From Sabellastarte sp. h YS-2021 (Eukaryota; Annelida; Polychaeta; Sabellida; Sabellidae): a stretch of 64,000 nt of DNA. The stretch lies in contig OZ024938.1 in assembly GCA_964017235.1 (NCBI GenBank), positions 13,259,454-13,323,453 of the forward strand, read 5' to 3'. Below, one piece after another: positions 52,970-63,362 of this stretch (within the stretch, counting starts at the first letter, position 1; each line of letters opens with the position of its first letter). The position numbers were made by a program, and so were the translations under genes. The notes below the pieces were generated by a model. It was not told the DNA's origin. It made no database searches and was given only the letters and a program-made list of their open reading frames with translations.

Positions 52970-54850
52970 GATTGTGTGCCTCAGACTAAATCTTACATCA
53001 GAGATACACATGATTTTACTACAAAAATCCAGGACCTTGGATCCATCCCAGAAGAATAATAATGCATTTTTGATGCATTTAGTCTATATAGCAATATTCC
53101 AACCCATGAAGGGATCTTGGCAGTGGCAGAGAAATTGCGAGGACACCAAACCAAAGATCCAACCCAGCACTTTATATTGGACTTACTCAAACTGGTACTT
53201 TATTGCATCCACTTTGTATTTAATAGACAACTTTATTTACAGATTGGAGGTACAGCTGTGTGTATATTCCTAGCCACTAACTACGTAAACCTATTTATGG
53301 ATCAGTTTGAGACTAGAGCCTCAGATGGCTACCATCTGAAACCATTCACTTTGAGAGAATTTATTGACGCCAAATTCATGGTTTGGACTCATGGTGAAGA
53401 TTCATTAAATATTATTCATTTAATGCTTAGATTCAAAACAATATTAAGTTCACACATGAATACAGCCAGAGATCAATTTTCTAAACACTCCAGTTAAATT
53501 TGGTAGTGACAGAAAATTAATCTTAACTTTGTACATCAACCCAGAGATACACATTTGTATTTGGAATATAACTCAGCTCACCCCTGCTCAGTTTTGGTAA
53601 AGGTGCCCTATGGACAACACCTAAGGCTAAGGAGAATAGGCACCTTGGACAAAGATTTCTTGAGCAATTCATTCAAATTGACAGGAAACCATATCAAACA
53701 AGGGTATTCAATGAATAGTTTCAAGAAACACTTCAATAAAGCCAGTCAATATACTCAGGCTGGACTACTAAACACTGTCATCCCAAAAAAAAAACAACTG
53801 ACAAACCAGTCATGATCACTAATATAATCCTACCAATCCATCTATTCAACCCCTCTTCAGAGACAACTGGAATGTAATCTAGAACACTATTAAGGACAAG
53901 CAACTGGATCAATGGCTTCAGGAGACTGCCAAATTTGAAAGATAGATTGACATCTTTGATTGTGTAGTACCCCCAATTAAAAAAAAATATCACCAATGCG
54001 GGTCCAGTCACCCCAGTATGCACCAGACTAGGAAAGTGTACATACTGTCCTAAAATTCACAAGAAAGAAGAAATCTAAAGTTTTTTCCACAGAAAGATAT
54101 TCAAATTCATTAACTTTCCACCTAGGGACAACATCATATGTGTGAATTGAATAAGTTTATCTACATTATCAAAGACAGAGTTGGGGTTTTATATCCCGTT
54201 CAACAGCCAGGGTTATTTTGGGACAGCTACTCAGATAGATTCTATGCCACTAGTGGGAGTTAAGCCCACACAGAGGTGACAGCCTGTGATTAGATGCCAA
54301 CCTGCCAACCTACTGGCCACTGAGGACCTTCTACAATATCAGTATATTAGAGAAATGAAATGACAAACTCAAAGAAAATAATCACACTACAGAACTGCTC
54401 AGCATTACCAACTCCTGAAATCTACTCCTGTCTGTAGACACTACAATCAACCCAACCATAGTGTCAAGAACATGTAAATCAGCACTGTGCATCGGATGGG
54501 AGAATTAAGACACCCAACCAGATGTCTCTACTAAACGTAAAAGACTGGAATTACTTTACATCTCATTTTTTCCCACCCGTCAACCTGCAGGTATCAACAT
54601 ATATGTGAGCCTAAGCCCTCTTCTTTTACGCATTACCCAAGTGCATTATGACATCATTGTTACTAACGCTATGACATCATGCATGACATCATTATGACTC
54701 CAAAAAGTGGGGAAATAGTGTGAATTTCATAATGATCTCAACATCTTTAGATTGGTTGGAAATTCCCAGGTACTACTCACAATTCTTATTAATGGAATAC
54801 ACCAGCTCCCTGTGCGAATTATGCAGACAATCTACCAAATGGTTGGATAT
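52970..54850 (+). mobile_element. Penelope-like retroelement remnant
   Basis: Segments resemble the Penelope-like reverse transcriptase in order: SYIRDTHDFTTKIQDLG at about 52993, QLYLQIGGTAVCIFLATNYV at about 53230, FIDAKFMVWTHGEDSL at about 53360, PYGQHLRLRRIGTLDKDFL at about 53600, then Cys-containing GKCTYCPKIHKKEE near 54030 and PTRQPAGINIYVSL near 54580, where a GIY-YIG endonuclease end would be expected. The palm motif reads Ile-Asp-Ala where two acidic residues are usual. Many stops; inactive. A SINE-B lies inside at 54172-54329. Confidence 0.7.
54172..54329 (-). repeat. SINE-B inserted in the Penelope-like remnant
   Basis: The - strand head GGTCCTCAGTGGCCAGTAGG matches 16379 onward. 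Flanks TCTACATTATCA (54160-54171) and TCTACAATATCA (54330-54341) differ at one base and look like a target duplication. Confidence 0.78.
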
Positions 54851-55455
54851 TAGTTAGGAGATAGTAGAAGTATGCAAGTCCCATCTATTCCCACAATACA
54901 TAATATCTACAGTTGCAGAAAAATCATACAACAAATGATACAGAATGTCAAGATGTACATACCACTTTCATTATATTAGTAAATTTGATGGTTTATGCAT
55001 GTACAGTCTAACAAGATTTTATGTTACTATAACTATGGCAGTTATGTACAACATTTGCAATACACTGTAACAGATGACGAGAAAGATGTACAAGGATACA
55101 TTCAGGAGGAGGACGTAGATGCAGTATGCAAATAATAAATAAAAGATGCTATACAAATTTGTAAAAAGTGATCCCTCAGGTTACAAAGTGGACAACCTGC
55201 TAACTAGATAAAATAAAGTATATTGAAACATGTACATCACACATGTTCAATAAAAAGGGGTGTCTTCAGTTATTGTCATTCTTGAATTTATTAGTGGTAA
55301 CATGAAAAAGAATTGCAAGTCAAGATAAGATCACCCCATACAACAAGGTTCTGTTAGCCTGACAATGTAAATATTGTACTCTCAACAACAGGTAAAAAGA
55401 CAGTTACCCAAAATAGTTTTACTCTTTCAGCTTTCAAAATAAATTTTAAAAAAAA
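54850..55455. other. No gene seen
   Basis: AT-rich sequence after the Penelope-like remnant. I see no open frame with coding character, no inverted repeat and no match to the other repeats of the window. Confidence 0.4.
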
Positions 55456-56400
55456 TAGCATTGGAGATTCCTGTACCCCACAGCCTGGACATCACGAGAT
55501 ATGGAAAAAATGAGAAGGTTCAAAGATAAGGAGCTGTAAGTTCTGTAAAGGTGCAAGAGAATTAACAGTAAAGAAAAAGAAAATGCATGCAAAGACAAAA
55601 CATGAAAATAAGACCAAAATGTAACAGCAAAACTTACAAAGCTATGATTCATTTATTGTTCTATTTATTAACTGAAGTATGGCTGTCAATGGACATAGCG
55701 CAATTAGGTAAAGTAATAATCAGTTGCAGCAATCCATATAGCTTTGTGTTAGGAGAAATATTTCTCAAATGTGGCAGTAGAAATATTCTGGCAGAGCCCA
55801 GGTCAGCGGTCATACAAGTTCACACCATGATGTTACACATCTACATCCTCCAAGCAATATGCACACCAAAAAAATCAACTTTCTCCATTTTCGGGTTTCT
55901 GAGATGCAGATAATATATAGGTTTTGAAAGGTCAATATCTTTACATCAAGTTCAAATGTCAAATTAAATTCCCCAAACTGACATTACTGGGAAGCATCAA
56001 CCTCTTGCACCAAACAGTTTCTGAGATAAAAAAAATTAAATGAAAGGGTCATTTCAGCAAGTTCAAAGGTTCCATCAACATCACATAAAATGTTGAATAC
56101 CTATATCCCCCAAAAGACACCTTACACTTCATGAGACATAACCCAGGTGAGATTTTTATGTTCAGGGTCACTATGGCAAGGTCAAAGTTCAAATCAGGGT
56201 CACACTATGACACTGCACAACTATAAAATTTAAACAGTTTCCCCACCATTTATGAAGATCCTTTACCTCACACTTTCTGAGATACGACCCAGACCAGATT
56301 TTTCCCCCCGCTTGCCTGCCACCCACCCAACTGGCCAGCATAGATGAAAACAATACCCACAAAGCCTTTAAAGTTTGTGGGGTAAAATAGAAATTTCCCA
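55455..56400 (+). repeat. Composite interspersed repeat, copy 2
   Basis: Shares TTCCTGTACCCCACAGCCTG and TATTAACTGAAGTATGGCTG with copy 1 (40840-42430), then has fewer and more diverged tandem units (GGTCATTTCAGCAAGTTCAA; GGCAAGGTCAAAGTTCAAAT), and the tail AAAACAATACCCACAAAGCC then GGGGTAAAATAG. Confidence 0.7.
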
Positions 56401-56689
56401 AAAATAAAACTGAAGAATGGAGAAATGGCTATGCAGGATATGTGGTAAATTATACAAAACATGACTGAATCTATTGTGGACAAATGCACGATCAGTTCAT
56501 ACAGCAAACTCACACTCATGAAAGTTTTGTTCCCAACCCCAAAAAGGACTGGATAATTTTTAAGACCAGAATAGATGTCATAAGAATGCCCAAAACCAAT
56601 TATCCACAATACCCTGAAGGTCAATTACCACTTATACAGCCTAGCACCACCTGACACAATCGATGATTTGTGCAACACCATGATGTGGT

Positions 56690-57060
56690 CTTAATAATTG
56701 ACCTTTGATGTTGTCATAGTGATCTTGACCTTTAATATTTTGTCCGGGCTATGTCTCAAAAACCATAGGGTATATGAAAGGGATACTTGGCAGGGACGTT
56801 AGTTAGGGGGTGATATGGCCTAAATTTGATCTTGTTGTAGTGTCCTTGACCTTTAAAATCTTGTCTGGGCTATATCTTAGAAATTGTAAGGTGAAGTTGA
56901 TACTTGGTAGGGATATTGCTTAGCGGGTGTACAACATCATGTCCCAATTTTTGCTCTGGAAATCTCCTGACCTTTGTACTGTGTCACTTCTATATCTCAT
57001 AGTGTTGAATATTATTTCCTCGGGCTGTGGGGTACAGGCATCTTCAATGCTTTTGTATGT
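56690..57060 (-). repeat. Composite interspersed repeat, inverted fragment
   Basis: TTGACCTTTGATGTTGTCAT, TTTGTCCGGGCTATGTCTCA and CGGGCTGTGGGGTACAGGCA are the inverse of units and left part of the 40840-42430 element. Confidence 0.65.
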
Positions 57061-57099
57061 GTCTACTGATACTGATCCCCGTCCCAGGTTCCCACAATG

Positions 57100-58440
57100 G
57101 CGTTCACTAGAGTGAATATAGGACTGATGTATGTTGGAGCTTGTGAGCAATGTGAGCAATGTGCTCATTTGTTTGCTTACCACAACTTTCTCATTATATT
57201 TGGAGATGTAGCTGAGGTTGGATGATAATTTTTGAGAGTGTTTCTGTCAAGACCAGCTTTTTGCAAGGGTGTAACGTGTAGTCTTGAAACAGAATGGGAA
57301 ACTGCCCTCCTGTAGGAAGTATTACACAATATTTGTAATAGGAGTCAAGATACCACCAATACAATCAAAGATCAAAGATGTTGGGATTGGATCCGAGTCA
57401 CATGATTTATTTGGTGTGGACTTACTGATTCTGAGAATTGCATCCTTTGACATGGTCTGGAAAGAAACAAACTTATTATTGCTAAAAATACAAAATGACA
57501 TTGCCACCTTAGTGGACAAGGGCACTGCTGTTGGATTAGTGCTTCTGGAGTTATCCGTAACTTTGGACACAACATACCACTCAATCCTATTCGACTGCCT
57601 TCAGCATTGGTACGGAGGTTTGCTTAACTGGGTTCAGTCATACCTCAACTCAAGGAAACAGAAGATCAAAATAGATGGACATCTTTCAGATGCTTTTTAA
57701 CTCCCTTATGGGGTTTCTCAGGGTTCAGTCTTGGACCCACTCTTTTTTACCCTATATACAATCTCTCTTAATTCAGTCATATCTAAATTCATTGTTACCC
57801 ATCACTTATATGCAGATGATACACAAATTCACTTGGAACTTGACTCTAGGAACTTTGATTCTGGTACCACTGAACTGACAAATTACCTTGAGGCTGTCCA
57901 GGAGTGAATGGGTAGTAACAAACTTAAATCCTGACAAGACAGAATTCGTAGTGATTGGTGATGATCAAATCAGAAGCTCCATGAAGTTGTCATTCCCAGT
58001 GAGTTTTCTTGGCAAAATCATGGAACCTAAAATCATCTAAATTGGTCAAAAACCTTGGTGTCATCTGAGATGCTCTCAATTCAATGTAAAGACAAAGGAT
58101 CCACAGGTATTTAAATCGGTATTTAATCAGGTATTGAAACAGCTGTGAAGGTAGCAAATGCCTTGGTAAATAGTCTCCTGGATTACTATAGTTCACTGCT
58201 TTATCACACAAAAAGGCATATACTGTCAGACTACAAAGAGTTCAATATGTCTTATGGCGTACTGTGTGCAAGCTAAATAAATTTAGTCATATCACACCCT
58301 TTCTGTACAAACTACACTGCTTCTCAATTCATTACCGCATGTTGTTTAAATACAACCCTCTAAATTTTAGCCAACCTTCATATCTGTCTTCTCTAATTAA
58401 GCAGAGTGATCACACACAGGGCAATTGCCCATCAATTTCA
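57100..58440 (+). mobile_element. CR1/jockey-like LINE fragment with inverted 5' half
   Basis: 57100-57465 reads on the - strand as the front of a reverse transcriptase (STPNKSCDSDPIPTSLIFDC; ILTPITNIV; LDRNTLKNYHPTSATS). 57465-58440 reads on the + strand as the rest ([78 protein letters not shown]). The two halves are adjacent parts of one protein in opposite orientation. The YADD motif is intact at 57808-57819 but stops (for example at 57698) and frameshifts abound, so it is inactive. Confidence 0.78.
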
Positions 58441-58459
58441 TCATCTAAACCGAATAAAC

Positions 58460-58600
58460 ATATCTATTTAATACACCTAACGGTTTCTTAGATACAGAGC
58501 TGACAAGGTTTGCCCCAACGTACCCCCCCGGCCCATCCAAAAGCCATGGGTAAAAATAATACCGGCAGAGCCCTTAACGGCTGTGGGGTAAACAATGGAT
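58460..58600 (+). repeat. Tail fragment of the composite repeat
   Basis: ACACCTAACGGTTTCTTAGA then TACAGAGCTGACAAGGTTTG, and GGGTAAAAATAATACCGGCA, match the last unit and tail of 40840-42430. Confidence 0.65.
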
Positions 58601-59300
58601 TCAGCTCTTAGCTTTTATGAATACAATAAATCCAAATGACATCAACTATCTGATAAAAATAGAGCTTACAAAGTCATATCATGCTTACTGCCAAAGTCAA
58701 GGCTATCCAAAGAAAGGCAGCAGTTGTTCAGACATATGGAGGGAGACACAGTGAAGAAGGATACAACTATTCATTGGATGCTGACTGAAGTGGCAGTTAT
58801 AAGACAGGGATGCATTAAACATAACCTCTGTCTTACATGGTGTCATATTGCCATATATAGTTTTGGAGAGAAGGAATAAGTTGTGGAAAGCTACTAGTGA
58901 ATTCAGTGGGGGGATGGGTGTACATGTGGTCTGTGAACCATGTGAAAACGAAAGTGAAGAACACAAGAAGCCAATCCACAAGCGAGCGTTTATGTGACTG
59001 CATAAAAAGGCAATTTTTTTGGATAGGGGTGGGGGTTAAATATTTTCATCCTTACAGGCTCATGTCTGCACACTTCTATTTCTACAAACTATGCAAGACT
59101 ACATTTATAGCATAGCTTTACATATGCTTCTCTGAAGTTAGGTAGAAACAAAACTTGAATCATGATTATCATCTTAACCTCTTTCTTTTCACACAAAAGT
59201 AAGGACAGGCGTGAAAACAACATAGGCTTGTTTTCTAAACACAAAATACTTTTATTTCTTCAAACGATGCAAGAGTACATCTCATGCACAGCTTTATGGG
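58600..59300. other. No gene seen
   Basis: I see only short open frames without coding character. The stretch ends at the left member of the inverted pair 59305-59420/62565-62685. Confidence 0.4.
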
Positions 59301-59304
59301 GATC

Positions 59305-59420
59305 ATAAAAAGACCCCACCATAAAAAACACCACCATTAAAAACACCACCTTTTTCGGCCAACCCATAAAAAACCTTACCCTCAAAATTTCAGGGGGCAT
59401 AAAAGAACCCACTGTTACAT
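59305..59420 (+). repeat. Left member of a distant inverted repeat pair
   Basis: CATAAAAAGACCCCACCATA, AAAACACCACCATTAAAAAC and CAGGGGGCATAAAAGAACCC align in inverse with 62565-62685 at roughly three quarters identity by eye. Confidence 0.65.
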
Positions 59421-61000
59421 TTTTGGCTCCATTTACATTGCTTAAAATTAGGGATGTAGATGGAAGAGAGAAATACAATATGAATATATATATAGAGAGA
59501 GAATTTCATTTATTTAAGTGCCACCTGCACACAATTAACAAAAAACATACAGTAACAAGTTTAAATAAAGCAGCCAGCCCTAAACATCAGGGCTTATGAG
59601 GCACTGTTGATACATAAATAAAATTGCAACAGAAGATATTAGATGTCTTAAAGTATATTTAAGTTAACAAAGCGTACATCAATGTGAAAAATAGGATTTA
59701 CGTTTAGCTAAAATGTTTGACAGAAAGTTTGTAAAAATCAGAATATTTTCCTATTGCATAAGAATTCTGAATTTTTCTGAGCATGAGAGTGTCCTTCAAT
59801 TTCTTTGTATATTGCACATGTTATTATCAAAATTATATCTTTCTTCGTTATACCCACTACAATAAAAGACTAGATGGTTTTTGTCCACCTGTGTGGCAGA
59901 TTTGACAAACTCGATATTCAAACTTTATATTTTGCCATCGCCCAATTTCAAGTTGAAGAGGTAAAATGCCAAATCTCAATTTTGAAAGTAGAGACCTATC
60001 CTGACTGTTTTTAATTTTATAAACATATGGTTCCAAATGGGCATTTTTTTAAAATGTACAATATGTTCTTAACTTTGGATTAGTAGTAATTCTTGTTTTC
60101 CAGTTGTCTATTTCCATTTGGCATAGTATACTTTTACATTGATTAATGTCAACTAATGTCTTGTTCAGAAAAGAATCATGTAAATTAAGATTTGATAAAA
60201 GATTCTCAATCTCCTTACACCAAGAGAATCTGTATTTAATGTGATAATCCCAATCAAAAAGTTTACGCAAAAGCCTTGATTCACTAATTTGATATAGCCT
60301 ATTCCAGAATTTTAAAACTTGTATTTTCCTTCGTACATTACAAGGTACCCAATCCATGTCACAGTATATAGCCGTGGAGGCAGTTTTATGAGCCCCTAAG
60401 AAATATTTCATTGCTTTATTTTGAACACTGTCAATTTGACTGAACTGTTTGTTACCCCACGAGGCTGCGCATTTTTCCAAAACTGGGGCTACACACATAA
60501 ACAAAAGTTTTTTGTAAGTGTTGTAAGTCAGACCATTTAAGTAGTTAAATTTATTCAGAATGCAACCAAGTGCTCTGTTTCCCGAGTTTCCCAGAACTGT
60601 GACCATCTTGCCAACATCAATATATTCACGCCCAAGTACTTACACTCATTTACCAGCTCTATCAGTTCTTCCCCCAGTCTAAAATTAAACTCTGTCAAAG
60701 GTTTAGATTGTTTTTTGAAGTGGGGGTTGGGGATAACATATCCCCCTGATGTACTCTGAGAATACTGAGAAAACTTTTTCTCAAATATCCGTTAATATTT
60801 ACACAACATTGGCATAATTTATAAATATTTTTGATGATTCGATATACTTTTTTCTGTAACACCTGTTTGTATTAGTTTGAAAAACAAACATGATCTATTA
60901 ACTTTATCAAAAGCTTTTTCTGCATCAATAAAAGCCACAAAAGTTGGCTGACTTTTTGCCTTTCTATTCTTTAATATATTCAACCGAGTAAATATATGAT

Positions 61001-62148
61001 ATATATGTCGTATCAGAAAGTCCAATCCATCAGAATTTGAAATTCTGACAGAACTATCCATCAGAAAGTCCAATTGGACTTTCTGATGTCAGAAAGTCCA
61101 ATCTTAATATTTAACTAAAATAATGCTCTGTGGTACGGATTTGAAGTTCTGACATCAGAATTTCAAATCCTGATGGATTGGACTTTCTGATACCTAGCTA
61201 TCAGAAACTCTAATAAATCAGAAACTCAAATCCTGGTATGTTTTCTATGAGTGATTGCTCTGTGGTACGAAATTTGAAGTTCTGACATCAGAATTTCAAA
61301 TTCTGATGGATTGGACTTTCTGATTCCTGGCCATCAGAAACTCCAATCTATCAGAAACTCTAATCCTGTTGGAATTTTTTAAAATAAAAAATAAGGTTTC
61401 TTATATAAACTTTATTGAACACATTATGTGACATATAATATGCAGAGTGAGCTAATTGGGTTGACTTAAAGAAAGTAATGAGTACATATTTAATTCTATC
61501 AAAGAAAGTTCAGCATTTTAATAAATCACAATTAATAATAGACTAACTGACTGGATTACAAGTTTGTAAGTTATTTGCATCAAAAGAGTAATGAGTTGGT
61601 ATTTATTCCTATTAAAGAAAGTTCAGCATTTTAATAAATCACAATTAATAATAGACTAACTGACTGGATTACAAGTTTGTAAGTTATTTGCATCAAAAGA
61701 GTAATGAGTTGGTATTTAATCCTATTAAAGAAACTTCATCACCATAAAAATCATAAGCAACAATTGACTGAAAAGATTAAAACTTTGAAAGCTACTTGCA
61801 ACAAAAGAGAATTAACAACACTTAGACTGATCATTTAATGAAAGGTAACTAATTCAGACACCCCCACCCATCCCACAAAAAGATAAAGAAAAATAACAAA
61901 ACATGTACTTTTCACAAAGTAAACAAAATAACACATCTTAAAATTAGGATTTGAAGTTCTGATGTCAGAAAGTCCAATTGGAGTTTCTGATGGATATTTC
62001 TATCAGAATTTAAAATTCTGACAGAATTATCCACCAGAAAGTCCAATTGGAGTTTGTGACATCAGAAAGTCCAATTGGACTTTCTGATGGATACATCTGT
62101 CAGAATTTCAAATTATGATGAATTGGACTTTCTGATACGACATATATA
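61001..62148. mobile_element. Foldback element inserted in a LINE
   Basis: Left end ATATATGTCGTATCAGAAAG then TCCAAT; right end is the inverse ATTGGACTTTCTGATACGAC then ATATAT. Both ends are followed by many direct and inverted copies of CAGAAAGTCCAAT and CAGAATTTCAAATTCTGA (61010-61370 and 61950-62130). The middle is a tandem repeat (61475-61740). No coding capacity. Confidence 0.85.
61475..61740 (+). repeat. Tandem repeat, unit about 113 bp
   Basis: CAAAAGAGTAATGAGTTGGT starts at 61581 and 61694; AGTTCAGCATTTTAATAAAT recurs at 61509 and 61621. About 2.3 near-identical copies, in the core of the foldback element. Confidence 0.88.
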
Positions 62149-62149
62149 C

Positions 62150-63362
62150 AACGTTTATTGACTAAGCCAACCCATTTTTCCAAAAACTGAAAACTTACAG
62201 TTATTGAAGGATTAGGATATGAAAGTGGGGTTTCATAAGTACAATGCAGCATTTAACCTTTCAATAGAAATGATTGTAAAAAGAATTGACTAACAATAAA
62301 TGCATAATGCAATTACAAGTTATCCCATGAGAAGCCATCCAATAATCTGACTATTGTTTCATTATTTTCATCTGTGGCTTCTTGAAATATGGAAGGGCTT
62401 CCCATTGACCAGCACATGCAACATAAGGTTAGTCTGTTTAATTATAGTCACCATTTAATCACCTGTGAAATAATACTAAGAAACAATATACAATATTCTT
62501 ACTTTCTCAAATGAAATCCAAACAATCCATCAGTGTATGGTATTGTCTCCTAAAATGATCATTTCTGTTAGAGTGGGTTTTTTATGCCCCCAGAAATTTT
62601 AAGGGTGGGTTTTTTTATGGATTTTCTAAAATCAGTGGGGTTTTCAATGGTGGTGTTTTTATGGTGGTTTTTTAAATGTAAATCCAGCTTTACATATGGT
62701 TCTTAAAACGTGAGAAAAAGCATTAATATCATGATAGTTTTCTTCACTTTCAATGCTAACTCAATTGTATGAAGACAGCGTGTTTTTTGGTGTGGTGACA
62801 CTTTGAAACGACGGTCCCTTTACTTGAATGTACTCTATCCTGCTAAATAGCTAATACTAAAATATGTATTAAGATTTTGTCTGCTGTGAACATCCATTAA
62901 CTGACTATCGAGCAGTTAAAATAAAGCTAACGAGCAGTTAAAATAAAATGAAACATTTACAATATTGACAGTATTATTCCAAATGTTTTCATAGATCTAA
63001 AAACAAGCAAACACATTTATTGGTATTTTATTGTGAGAAAGCAAACATGCAAATATCACCAGAACTAGTGTATACTTTTCTTGATAATCAATAAAAAAAC
63101 AATGAAACAAAAATATATATATGAATATCATAAAACACAAATCAGTCACAAATCATTGTCGACAGTGAGATTGATGTGGAAAAAAAAAAACAAGAATGCA
63201 ATATGCATAAATTTATAAATCTTGTTCAATGTCAAATTCTGATGTTTGTCTCAAAGTGTGCTGTCGACTCCACCTGTTTTAACCTAATTTGTAGATAATC
63301 AGTAGTCTGTGGCAATGTATTTCCACATGAAGATTTGTATGTACCTGTATTTTCTGTACGTG
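62150..63362. other. Spacer between the LINE/foldback block and the Ser/Thr-rich gene
   Basis: Contains the right member of the inverted pair (62565-62685). Otherwise AT-rich with no coding-like frame. If the gene at 63363 ends at its TAA, its 3' UTR lies here; TTTATT (inverse AATAAA) occurs near 63017. Confidence 0.45.
62565..62685 (-). repeat. Right member of a distant inverted repeat pair
   Basis: GAGTGGGTTTTTTATGCCCC, TTAAGGGTGGGTTTTTTTAT and AATGGTGGTGTTTTTATGGT are the inverse of 59305-59420. Confidence 0.65.

Larger units (their letters stand above)
59830..62250 (-). mobile_element. Non-LTR (LINE) retroelement remnant, split
   Basis: The - strand holds a palm motif A, FVAFIDAEKAFDKVNR, at about 60915-60960, then QGDMLSP near 60745, then a long C-terminal piece at 60606-60049 (GLTYNTYKKLLFMCVAPVLE; IDSVQNKAMKYFLGAHKTAS; WVPCNVRRKIQVLKFWNRLY), ending with Cys-containing sequence near 59890 (YRVCQICHTGGQKP). 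The segment that should hold the second catalytic Asp-Asp motif is deleted. A foldback element (61001-62148) splits the upstream part. Inactive. The portion upstream of 62148 is only weakly supported. Confidence 0.7.

Noticed and set aside
53778..54023. A - strand hydrophobic open frame of 81 codons
   Set aside because: It is the shadow of the Penelope-like remnant on the other strand.
56189..56624. Two overlapping - strand open frames with membrane-like stretches
   Set aside because: They lie across the tail of the composite repeat and unrelated AT-rich sequence, and no splice sites or homologous pattern support them.
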